Positions 20,201-32,200 of a stretch of 64,000 nt of DNA are shown piece after piece. The position numbers and the translations under genes were made by a program. Position 1 is the first letter of the stretch. Each line of letters opens with the position of its first letter. This DNA is from Phylloscopus collybita (lineage: Eukaryota; Chordata; Aves; Passeriformes; Phylloscopidae). The notes beneath the pieces are model-generated. The model made no database searches. It was given only the letters and a program-made list of their open reading frames with translations, and was not told the origin of the DNA. The DNA lies in the NCBI GenBank assembly GCA_027886175.1, contig JAJNNQ010000023.1, positions 11,028,501 to 11,092,500 on the forward strand. Reading direction: 5' to 3'.

Positions 20201-23200
20201 AGGCTGGGGTGTGCAGATGGCCCTCTGCCTGCTCCCAGGGCTTCCTGGCCTTTGAAAGGGCCCGCTGGTGCAGCGCCGCGTGTGTGAAGTTATTGGAACC
20301 AAGTTTGGCTTCAATTATTGAAGTAAATGATGCCATTGTCAAGCTATGCTCCAAGCAGTGTTCTACAATTAGAGCGTGGAAGCTGTGATTAACATAGTTG
20401 TGTTAAAATATACTTTTTTTTTTTTTTTCAGGTTTGTGCATGTGTGGTTTTGTTTTTTTTTTTTTGCCTTTGTTGTTCGTTTTTTTTTTAATGTTTTTAA
20501 AGCCATGGTTGCCCAGTGATGTTTGTCCCAAGAAAATACTTAATGAGATTCAGTGCTGCCTCCAACTGCTCCTTGTACAGTTTTTATCTCTCTGTGTAAG
20601 TCTGTGGTTTGACCTGCCCAAGTGCTTTTATTTCTAAAAGCAATATGACAGTAAAAAAAACCCCCACCCCCCACACTCTGAAACTGCACCCTCCTAACAG
20701 GGGATGTGACCAGGAGCCCCCCTGAAATTTTCATGGCATTATAATACCTCTGATATGGCCATTGCTTAACATAGCAGAGAGAGAGAGAGAGTTACATGCT
20801 GTGTGTCACTGCATCAAGATAAGAATAGGCTGAGAAACATCAGACATTCTCCTTGAAGCTCCGGAGCAACTGCTACCTGACAGCTGAAAACACTTTGCAT
20901 GTTGAGTTTGGAGCGGGGCTGTGTTTGTGTCTGCAGCATCTGTGGCAGGAGACCACCGCTTTCCCTGGAATTTAAAACCCTCCCAGGCAACTTGATGCAT
21001 CTGGGTGCAATTACTGGAGTAAGGTGGTCAAATTAAAAAAGGGGGGGGAAAAAATTCCAAAAACATTAAATGCTGCAAAACAGCCCCCACTGGTTTTCTG
21101 AAAGGAGGGGGAGGTTTCTGTGTTGGCGGTGTTGGATGCAGAGCAGGGACGAGGACTTGAAAAATTTATCAGCTTTAGGGGTTGTTATTATTTTTTTTGT
21201 CCACGAGGTGTTGGTAGGTGAGTGATGCTGCAGTGCTGCTGGGAAGATGAGTTAGTTCCGGCCACTTTCTCTAATTATATGTTGGGACACACCTCCCTCT
21301 CCCTGTGCCATACCCACAGGGACCTGCTGCCTCCGCCCCCAGCTCGGGCTCTGCAGGAATCCTCCTGGGAGAGCAGCCTGGCAAACCCACCCCCTGCGTG
21401 TGGCTGGGGTGACAGACACCTCCCAGCAAGGTGCTGCTCCTGGGCTGGGGAGCATCTGCACCCCTGAGCCTGGGGGAGCATCCCGAGCCTTGTGCTCCTC
21501 AGGTGCACTCTTGGGAACTGAGATGGTTTCAAATCAAACAGTGGCAGAGCTGCATCCCTTACACGTGGGCCCAAAAGCCCACCAGGGCCCTAGGAGGTGG
21601 CTCTGGGACTGCACATCCCCCTGATCCAGAGAAGACTCCATGGTTTTTAGAGGGACTTTCTTGTAGTAGCAGCAGGATAACTTCGCTTTCACCCACATGT
21701 GGAATTCATTTATCTTTGAAGATTTAACTTCTTTCCTGTGGCATTCCTTACTATCTCTTTTTTTTTTTTTTTTTCCCTTCTTCTTCCCAGATATATATTT
21801 TTTAACATCTTGATCTCCCCATCAGAAATGCCTTGGCCTCCTTGGAAAGGAATGCAGCCCCGGCTGGGTTGAATACCTGCCTGCAGCCAGCCCCTGCCGC
21901 TCCTACCAGAGAGGCCCATCTTCCCCACCAGCCTTCCCTCTCCTTTTTTCATTTTTTTTTTCCTTCCCCTTATTTTTTTAAATCTTAGGCCTCACTGAGG
22001 CTCCTGCTTTTGGTGCTGGAGGAGGGATGGGGTGATGGGGGCAGTGGGATGAGGATGGAGATTGAGAGTGGGGCAGTGGGAGGATGTTGCTGTCACTTAA
22101 ACCCAGCTGGTCCCTCCAGCCCCAGGGGGGCAGGGAGATGGAAAACCCATTTTAAAAAAACCTGCCAAGCCTGCTGGCACATTCCTTAGGCCCCCAAGTT
22201 CTGGGTAAGTGGCCCTAATTATTAAAATCAGCAGTCCTTATCAGATGACAAGGCCTTTTGCTTTGATATACAAAAGTAGAAGCTTAACAACCCCATCTTG
22301 CCCTGGAAGAGGAACAAAATGTGCACCTTAACATGCAGCTTCCAAACCTCCCTGCATAATCCCCTTATCACCTGCCAGGATGTGTATATTGATCCTGGCT
22401 GGGAAGTTGGAGTGGTGGAGGCAGGGGGCTGCCCGGGGGCCCCCTTGCAGTGACCCTGCCGTGGTGACCTGGCCCTGCTCTGTCACAGCCCGTGTCACTG
22501 CTCATGAATTCTTCACAGAACTGCTCCTGGGTGCTCAGCTCGAACATCCAGGCTGAGCTTTGGGTTTGCTTCTGTGGGTGAAGCCAGAGGTGTTGGGGTC
22601 AGTAACCCACATGTCCATTAATAGCCATTAATAGCCATTAATACCCATTAATACCATGTGCTGGCCTCTCCTCACGTCCCCCATCCATCCTTCTCTTCCC
22701 CACCCGACTCTACGCAGAAGAACCACGAGTAGGAGGTTCTCCTGAAAGCTGGGCCTTTCTGTTGTGTGTTTTTATTGTGCCAGGAAGGTGGCATCTGTCT
22801 TTGGGAGGCCGAGCCTGGGACAGCAGATCCCAGCCCTGCCATGTGCCTCTGACACGTGGGGGTCCTGCCCCTGTAGTTCCAGGCAGTTCTCCTGGTTCAG
22901 GCAAGAGATACCAACAACTTGTGTTTCCAAAGGGATTCTAACCCTTGTCTTCAGAGTAGAACTAAGCATTGTTGGCTGGTTCCTTGTGACTTTCAGTGGG
23001 ACTGGAGCTGTGAACTTCTTGGACTTTTCCCTGCTGGTGCCAACAGCAAAGCTCCTGCTGACCTCAGCAGTGCAGCATCAAGCCTTGAGGACTGAGTTTT
23101 TCAGGGTACCAAAGGATGCAGAGGCGCCTCCTGGGATTTTCTAGAGCACTTTGGAAGATGCTAAAAGTCTTTAAAGTTGTTCTCTGGGTGCGTTTAGACC

Positions 23201-26200
23201 ATGTCCTGGTTTAGGGAGTGCGCTGGCTGCAGTCTGAGCAGCGGGCGGCTGGTTGGTTCTGAAGGGCTTGAGCTGGCAGCGAGTGTGGTTCCCACAAGGA
23301 TGGTGCTGCCACGAAGCCCAGGGCTGTGTGTTCACTGGGCTCCTGTTCTGCCTGTGCCAGGTCCTTCAAGAGGAACGACCCTGTTAACCCCTACCACGTC
23401 AACTCGGGCTATGTCTTCGCGCCGGCCACCAGCGCCAACGACAGCGAGATCTCCAGCGATGCCCTGACGGACGACTCCATGTCGATGACGGACAGCAGCG
23501 TGTGAGTACCTGGGGCTGGCCACCTTCTGCGCTGGGACAGCCCAAATCAGCTGTGCTGGTGCTGCTGGTGTGGGGCATCACCCTGCTGGACCCACAGCGG
23601 GTGTGTGCCCCGGGCAGGCTCTCTGGCCCTCCCTCTCGCGCGCCGTCGCCGCAGGTATCGGCTGCAGGGAAAGAGGGAATCCCTCTCTTGCCATTTTGGA
23701 GCTGCAGCTGAGCAAACGTGCTCTGCCCTGGCTCGTGGGGCTGCCTGACTAACCCAAGGAGCCTTTGTCTTAAGGCCAGGCTTCCTTAACCAGTTATCAG
23801 TCATCAAAGAGGAGATTACTTCCTGTAGGAAGTACTTTCTGTAATTAACGTTTGTCATTAATGTCAGAATGTACATTAATAGGGCCAGTGACCTGAAGGG
23901 GCAAATAGCTGCTCATCTAGTGTGGCTGGGGCAGTCTTGAAAGAGCTATTTGGATGGAGCTGCATGGATCAGGTGTGGGTGTTTCAGGAGCATACAGGTA
24001 TGAGAGTTGATGCTGTGGCTGAGCCCAGGAATTGCAGGTTCTATCTTCTCCTGGCTGCTGAGGAGAGTGCAGCTGGGTTTGATTGTCAGGTTGCATCCCC
24101 AGCAGGACAGAAATGGTGTTTTTGTTTCTGTAGAGGGGACAGTGAGGCTCACTTAGTGCTCCTAAGGACCATTTTCTTCAGCTGAGCAGAAGGCAGATGT
24201 TGCTGTTGGTGTTTCATGATCTTCACTTAAGTGCTCTAGAAGAGCCCACCTGTGAGCAGAGTGCTGCATTGCTGGTCTTTCAGTTTGCAACTTCTCCAGT
24301 GTCTGTGTCAGGCATGTCCAGTGGTCTCTGTGTGCTCCTCAGAGAGATTTTCATGCTGGGTTTTTGATGTCAACATGTGTGAAGATGCACAACAGAAAAA
24401 CAGGATTTACCAAAAATCCTTAATGCGTAAACAAAAAGCCTTTTTTTTTTTTTTTTCAAACACACATGTGTGTTTTGAACTGATATTACGAAAAAAAAAA
24501 TAGTTTGTTGTCCCAGCAGATTCCCTTATTGAACAATATTGGCATTAAATAAAAGAGCTGAATCATAGGGTGACTTCTTTATTTCTTCTTACTGGCTCTG
24601 GTTGTATGTGATCATGTGTCAACAGAGCATTCATTGGGTTAGTCATTTCTGGACCAGTGTAGGGTCACTTGGGATTCACAGGGCTAGGATTATACCCTCT
24701 CTTCACAGCAATGCCAATTGTAGGCCTTATACAGATGAGAGCACTGAGTGAGAAATAAAGTGCATGGTGGATGAAAGGCTTAACTGAATCGCTTTCAGCC
24801 CATTGTTAGTCCAGGGGAGCTTAGCGGGGATGAGAGGGCAGCAGCCCGCTTTGAAATTTGCTTGAACAAGTGAATAGGAGCTCCCCATAAAGCAGCGCCT
24901 GAAAGGAGCTGCCTGTTTTTTCCTGTGTAACAATGGCCCGTGCAGGCTGGGAGAGTTTGGGGAAGCTTGGCTGATTAAACTGCCCCAGCTCCGGGCTGGG
25001 GGGCGGCGGGGAGCTGGGGGCTGGCAGAGAGAGAGGGAGAATTCCTGCTGGTGACACCCCTGGGATGGCAGAGAGGGAGAATTCCTGCTGGTGACACCCC
25101 TGCTGTCCAAGGGTGGCAGAGAGAGAGGGAGAATTCCTGCTGGTGACACCCCTGGGATGGCAGAGAGGGAGAATTCCTGCTGGTGACACCCCTGGTGCCC
25201 GGGGGTGGCAGAGAGAGAGGGAGAATTCCTGCTGGTGACACCCCTGCTGTCCAAGGGTGGCAGAGAGAGAGGGAGAATTCCTGCTGGTGACACCTCTGCT
25301 GCCAAGGGGTGGCAGAGAGAGAGAATTCCTGCTGGTGACACCTCTGCTGCCAAGGGGTGGCAGAGAGAGAGAATTCCTGCTGCCCGACACCCCTGGTGCC
25401 CAGGAGTGGCAAAGAGAGAGAATTCCTGCTGCCCAGGGATGGCAGAGAGGGAGAATTCCTGCTGCCCAGGAGTGGCAAAGAGAGAGAATTCCTGCTGCCC
25501 AGGGATGGCAGAGAGGGAGAATTCCTGCTGCCCAGCACCCCTGGTGCCCAGGGATGGCAGAGAGGGAGAATTCCTGGTGCCCAGGGATGGCAGAGAGGGA
25601 GAATTCCTGCTGCCCAGCACCCCTGCTGCCCAGGAGTGGCAAAGAGAGAGAGAATTCCTGCTGCCCAGCACCCCTGCTGCCCAGGAGTGGCAAAGAGAGA
25701 GAGAATTCCTGCTGCCCAGCACCCCTGCTGCCCAGGAGTGGCAAAGAGGGAGAATTCCTGCTGCCCAGGGATGGCAGAGAGGGAGAATTCCTGCTGCCCC
25801 CCACACCATGCTCTGGCTGTGGGGCTGGCAGCAGGCAGCGTGCCGGGCACCGGGGTGTTTTTGGAACTGGGAGGGGTTAAACTGCCAGTTCTGGAGGCTG
25901 GGCTTAAAGTTAAGGCTGATGTGAAACTTCCTTTGCAGAGGAGAAGGGCTGCTGGCAGCATCTCTTGTGGAGCAGTTGGGATTCACGGGTGCTCCTGGCA
26001 GCAGCTCTGCTGGAGGCAGGAGGTGTTGGGGGCGTGCTGGGGGCACAGACCCACCCTGGCTCAGCCCAGGTGCTCAGCCTGTCAGGTTTTATCCCCCTGC
26101 AAGGGGGGACCCTGTTCTGTTCCAGCAGCTCAAATGCAAATTAGTTCTCTTGGCTCATATTGGTATCAACTGAAGAGGAAAAACTTGTTCTGGAAAAGTC

Positions 26201-29200
26201 TGTCAGACACAGCAGTAAAGTGAGTTTGGAGCTTTTTTTTTTTTTTTAAGTAAATCTAAGTCTGAACTGCACTGGGATTAGGAGAAATCTCCAAATAATG
26301 CATAATCTGCCTTTTTTATTTTATTCCAGAAGCCAGGGATCAGCCTGTCCCTATATATTTTGCAATAGCCACAAAGCATCATGCAAATTTCTATTTCCAT
26401 TTCTTGATTGGGGAGGGGGAGGAAAGGGGATTTTTTTTTTTTTTTTATTTGCTTATATCTTATTTATGGATTTACTTTGGACACAGGGGAATGCTGCTGA
26501 GCAAACTTCAAATATTACCTTATCTTACAAACCAGGCTTTTGATGTTGGCAAGATCAGAGGCTTGTTTCAGAGCCGTTGCCAAATGAAGATGGGAGTGAA
26601 TGCATATGCACATGAGTCTGATATTTCAAAGCAGCAGTAAAACTACATTCAGGTTAGGTCAGGCACATCTGAGTCAAAAGGCTAAGATAATTGGCTCAGC
26701 TTAAATGGCAGCTGACTGGGTAGAAGACTTCAAACTAGTGTTTCCCCCAGAAACAGATTGGCTTAGCCCCAGCCTGGTTAGCTGAAATGTTTATAATTAA
26801 ACTCTGCTATTTAGTGCCTCAGCTCTGTAGCTCCTCAGCCCGTGGCTTTTAGTAGCCAAGAAAGTGAGTGCAAGTGTTGGCTGTTAGAGCAGGGGGAGAG
26901 GTGGCACCTGGAGGGCTGGGGTTGACCCTTGGCCTGCCCCAAAGCCTCAGGCCAAGTTCAGCCCTTTCATTGCAGAGGTGCTTTCCCCTGCTTGGGGGAT
27001 CTGCTGCACCATCAGGGCTCCCCCAGCCCCCCATATCTCTTGCTGGTGGCTCCAGCTCCATCCATCTGTCCCTCCTGCAGTCAGGGGTCACTTGTTGGTC
27101 ACCCCTTCAACCCTGGCCTTGTCCATTTTCCCCCCTTTTCTAGGAAAGGGTGTAGGAAGCACTCAGCAAAGTGGCTGCTAAAGTCCCTTCCCATTCCCCA
27201 GGCTAACTTTTCCCTAGCTGCTCCACAGCCTTCTCATCCTAGGGAAATACCTCTGGGGTTTTTTTTAATTATTTTTTTTAAATTCTGCACGTTGTTACAA
27301 GTTGCAGAACTCTTCTGACAAGGCAGGGCTGTGGAAGCAGGGAGCTGGAGGTTTGATGTGGGGCTCTCTGCTGTAACCAGAGGAATTTTAGGGGGAAGGA
27401 GCAGTTCTTGTATCAACCTGAGTGAGGGTGAACCTTAAAGTGAGGACCTGCTGGGTCAGCATGGCTTTTCCTCCTCCTCCTTTACAAGTGAGTCCCCACT
27501 CCTGCTCCACAGCCTGTCCCAGGACTGTCCCTTTGGGCAGAGATGGTCCCTGTGGAGCTGGGAACTTGGGATACCCCACAGCAGGGGGGTTGGGGACAGC
27601 ATCTCATGCTTGCAGGGCTGGAGGAAGGTGGGGGATGCAGGAGAGCTGCAGGGCTCCCTGGTTGTGTCCTTGTGGTGGACACACAGCCCTTCAGCTGCTG
27701 CCCTGCTCCTCCCCAGCCGGCCTCCTGGACTTCATGGGTAGAGGACACCCCCTTTCCCATTGAGTGTGTTCATGGGGTTCATCCCATGGGTTCATCCCAT
27801 GGGGTTCATCCCATGGGTTCATGTTGGGATGAACCCCATGAACACACTCAGTGGGAAAGGAGGTGTCCTCTACCCATGAAGTCCAGGAGGCCGGCTGGGG
27901 AGGAGCAGGGCAGCAGCTGAAGGGCTGTGTGTCCACCACAAGGACATGCTCATGCTGGCATTTTTACTTCCCTTTGAAATGCCTGTTTTCCTGGGCATTC
28001 CCTGTGCTGAAGGTCTTCCCTTAGACACCCTTGTATCAGGAAGCCCCAGTTAATAAACACAACTCTGAAGGTACAGGGGGTTTTGTCTTCACCTTAGATT
28101 TGCTTTTCCCCCATCCTCCCCCAAAACTAAGACATCTCATGTGCCCCAAGCCTCGCTGCCCCGTGGGTTTGTGGAGCAGAAATGCTTCATGGAGCAGTGG
28201 AGAGGTGTTTGGTGGCCACCAGTGGCTGTGTTGGCTGTTCTGTGCTGGGCTGCTCCTCCAGAAAGCTCCTGGAGACCTGTGTTGTGCAGTGGGGACATGG
28301 GGACAATCAGCTCCTTTCACTTTCCATGACACGTGTGCTCAAAAACTGTGTCTAGAGGAGGTGTTCACCTTGTGGCATCCAGGGCCTCCCAGCATGCTCG
28401 TTTTTATTGTAAGGATTTTTCCAAGTTTATTAAGATGGGATTGTTCTGATCCTTCACTCCAGGCTTTGCAGCTTAGTCTTCCTCATTAATGGCAACTGAA
28501 GGCTTTGACCAAGATCTTCACAAAGCTCTGCCATCACCTGCTTCAAGCTTTGAGTGGTGGCATCTGATGATCCTCCTCCAGGGGAGGGACATGGTGTCTC
28601 TGGGAAGGTGTTCTGGGGTGTGCCACCATCCCCATGGCCACAGGAGGGGACACACAGGGACACTGTGCCATGCTGGCTCCTCTGGCAGCAGCGTGGGGCC
28701 AACGCTGTCTGCTCCTCCTCGGGCTGGAGTTATTTTCTCCTCTCAGGAGATGAGTCAGGTGTGGGGGCAGGTGGATGAAAGGGACGGCACTGGAGATCAA
28801 GGTTCTTCTGGCAGTCTGAGGGAAGTGGTGGAATTAGACATTCAGGATCTCCAGGCATGCTCTTCCGGCTGGCCCCGCTGTCTGTGGAAGCCCTTTCATC
28901 CTCACTGGGGTAATTCTTTGTGTGGCCGGGTGAAGACGCCCTGTGGTGCCTGGAGTGGGATGTGCAGGGGGCTGTTCCCACTTGAGCTCCTGGTCTGGTC
29001 TCTCCTCGTGGCTTCCTGGCAGGAGCTGAGGTGGCTGTGGGCAGCAGTGTCCTGTCCAGAGGACAGGCCGTGACCATGCCCTGTGCTGGCCAGCCTCAGG
29101 GCAGGGGAAACATCCTGGATCTGAAATGGGACTAGAGATGGGGGAGCAGCCTCTGGATGGCCATCCATCCTCAGCCTCTTCCTTGTTTCCACTGTGCCAG

Positions 29201-32200
29201 CAGTTCATGGGGTGTTCCAGAGCTTGAGGAACGTTGTGGTCCTAGGGAGGGACCACATTGGATGGGGAAAAACCTAAAATTAAAGATCAGAAGCAGAAAC
29301 GTGGTGTTGGAAGGGCCTTGGGAGTGAAGCTGATGGGATCTTTGGACTTCTGCCCACGTGGAGTTGCCTTCAGCTTTTCAGCTTTTGCTTAATTACTGCA
29401 CATCCATGTGCATCCTTTGGTGACACAGGCACGTCCCACACCGCCGGATATCTGAGGCTTCGGGTGACGTCCAGAGGGCTCAGCACCTCTGGGAACGAGG
29501 GCTGCGGCTGCCTGGGTGGTTCCAGAGGGGATGGAGAAGTGTCTGAGAGCATGGGGACAGCCCCAGCTGACGGTGGCCTCTCTTCCATGTGCAGAGATGG
29601 GATCCCCCCGTACAGAATTGGGAGCAAGAAGCAGCTCCAGCGGGAAATGCACCGGAGCGTCAAGGCCAACGGTCAAGTTTCTCTACCTCATTTTCCGGTG
29701 AGTCCAGGAGGGAGCTGCAGGGTCTGGCTGGGAAATGCTAGGGCTGGGGACAGGCACGTGTGGAGGGAAGGGGGCAGAGGAGGAGAGCGTTTCCATCCCA
29801 GGGTGATGCCAAAGGAGAGGTGCTGCTGGGTGTCGGGCAGGAGCCACGTGCTCTCAGCATCGTTCCCAAACCCTGCTTGTGCACGGTCACATCTCGGTCC
29901 TTCCTGAAACCGGCTGCTCATCAGGAGTTTCCAGGGGCACTGAATTTGTCCTGTTGGTTAAATCCCAAGTGGAGATGTCCCAGTTGGGTGTGCTGGGGAG
30001 CCTTGGCTCTGGCCACCACCCTGAAACTCCTGCGGTGCCGGGCAGGGCTTGGCCTCGTGCACGTGGCTGTGGGAGCTGGGTGTCTGTGAGCTGGGGGCCA
30101 GCAGGATCTCCCAAAAGGGAGAATTGGCAGCAGATCCGTGCCTGCCTTTGAGGGGATCCGATGCACGGTGCTGCCCTGCTCTTCAAAATTAACTGGCTGA
30201 CTTGCTAATTCAGTTGACTTGCAGCCTCTCGATTCCTGCAGTGAATAAACTGTTTACACAGACAAGTATAAACTTATCTTGTCTTGAGATTAATATGCTA
30301 AAATTCCTCTTTCTGCTGTCTTAAGCAGCAAGAAGTCGTAGATGATATTTCTGGTGGAAGGTGGGGGGGTGGTTTATGTGGTTTTTCTTTTTGGTATTTT
30401 TTTTTTCCCCTTCCTTCCTAAAGAAAGTTCTATAGCCTGAGCTTGTAAATTAGATTATTTTGTCCCAGGGCGTGCAAATCGACTTTCTCTGTAAGGCAGT
30501 GCTTTGATCAGGGACTGAATAGAGCCAGCTTGTGTAAGAGTGACAATTTCCAGCAGAGTGGCCTTTTTCTACCCTCACATCATTTCTGGAGCTAAGTGGT
30601 TGCCGGAGAGAGGCCCCACCTCATCTGGTGGGTAGTATGTGAAAGAGTTGGCAGTTCAGCTTTCTGCTTTTAGGGGGGGGAAAAAGAGGGAGAGTGGGGG
30701 CGAGGAGTGGGGTGTGTGGGGCTGGCAGGAGGGAGGGCAGAGTCTAGTGGGTGGTTTCTTTTTCCTCCTTTTTTTTTTTTTTTTTTTTTTCCCTTTCCTC
30801 CCCTTTTCCTGCCATGTTTGCTTCTTTTGGCAGAAATTCGCGTTTTGCCTTTTTATATTCTGCACTTGATTTGGAGATGTTCCCTTTTTCCCTTGATAGA
30901 TCTGCTTGAGGCAGCCAAGCTCAGCAGTGTAGCACCGCTAGCCTGCAGCAGCTTTCTTCATTTTCTGTACAAAGAGATGGAGGGGGGGGGGGAAGAGATC
31001 TAGGACACTGTTGAGACAACACTACCTCAAAGGTGCCCAGTGTGTAGCCAGGAAATAAATTACCAGCACTTCTCTGATCTGCAACCGTTTGACTTCTTTT
31101 TTTTTTTTTTTTTTTTTTTTTTCTTTTCTTTTTTTTTTTCTCCTTTCCCTTTTTCTCCCCCATCTTATTTTTTTTTTAATTTCCAACTCCTTTCTGTTTA
31201 TACTCACTTTATTCCTTTAGTTAAAGTCTCTCTCCCTCCCACCTCAGAGGTTTTTTGGTTTTTTTTTTTTTTGGTTTTTTTTTTTTGATGTTTGACAACA
31301 GTCTTTGAAGATTTTCTACTTCAGAGTAGCTACTGATGGGCTGGTTGTACTACAGAGAGAACAAGCGGGGTTCCTCAGAGTGCGACCAACTGCTCCTGCC
31401 GAAGGCAAACGCTGGTGGGGAGGATGTCACTCCATGAGGCCACAGCACTAGCTCATAAAAATCCAGAGCAGACCATGCCTAGTTGCGGTCGTCTTTTCAT
31501 CCAAACATGGAGACACAACAAGCGTAGCGGGGCCGGCGATGCCGCGGCGGCCGAGCGCCCCGTGCCGCCCGCTAAACCTTGCCTTGTGCCTTCTGTCCCC
31601 GCTCCTTGTAGAGGACACACCGGCTTCCCAAGGAGATGACCCCGGTGGAGCCAGCCGCCTTCGCCGCCGAGCTCATTTCCCGCCTGGAGAAGCTGAAGCA
31701 GGAGCAGGAGACCATGGACTGTCTGGAGGAGAGGCTGCAGCAGATCAAGGAGGTAGGATTAGCGTTGCCAGAGCTCCACGGCGGGAGGGGGCCGGGCCGT
31801 GTCCCGCGTCCCTGCGCGCGCCCCGCCGCCTCCCGGCCCCTTCCCTTCATTCCCTGCCATCCCCTGTCTGGCAGGACGAGGAGAAGGAGGGCGCCGAGCT
31901 CCCTGCCAGCCTGCAGAGCGCTCGGGACGTGGCCAACCCCCAGCACCCCCAGCACCCGCTGTCGCTCCTGCCCTCGGGCAGCTACGAGGAGGATCCCCAG
32001 GCCATCCTGGACGAGCACCTCTCCCGCGTGCTGAAGACGCCCGGCTGCCAATCGCCCGGCGTGGGCCGGCACAGCCCCCGCGCCCGCTCGCCCGACCGCC
32101 TGCCCGCGGGCAAGCTGCCGCCCGGCACGGCCTCGCTGGCCGCCTGCGCCCTGCTGGGCAAGGGCTTCCTCACCAAGCAGACCACCAAGCACGTCCACCA

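Larger units (their letters stand above)
17275..23360 (+). other. AXIN2: AXIN2 intron 2
   Basis: A 6086-bp intron with donor gtaagg and acceptor tgccag. It contains a (TG)n run (17783-17800), a T tract near 18999-19017, the GGGCCATGGCTGGGCC minisatellite (19985-20208) and a TAATAGCCAT short repeat (22616-22660). A low-repeat A/T-rich segment at 22190-22400 looks like a conserved noncoding element. No coding exon was seen; open frames over the minisatellite are artefacts of the repeat. Confidence 0.9.
23502..29594 (+). other. AXIN2: AXIN2 intron 3
   Basis: A 6093-bp intron, donor gtgagt, acceptor gtgcag. It holds the 18-copy GAATTC minisatellite (25014-25799), T tracts near 24437-24456 and 26426-26446, and a 282-bp near-perfect inverted repeat (27665-27946). 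The remainder is unique intronic sequence with no recognisable exon. Confidence 0.9.

Noticed and set aside
24727..26223. Open frames of 200-439 codons on both strands
   Set aside because: They follow the 18-unit minisatellite in intron 3; the peptide repeats mirror the DNA repeat and similar peptides occur in several frames.
27691..27939. Identical peptide encoded on both strands
   Set aside because: It is a direct consequence of the inverted repeat at 27665-27946, not a gene.
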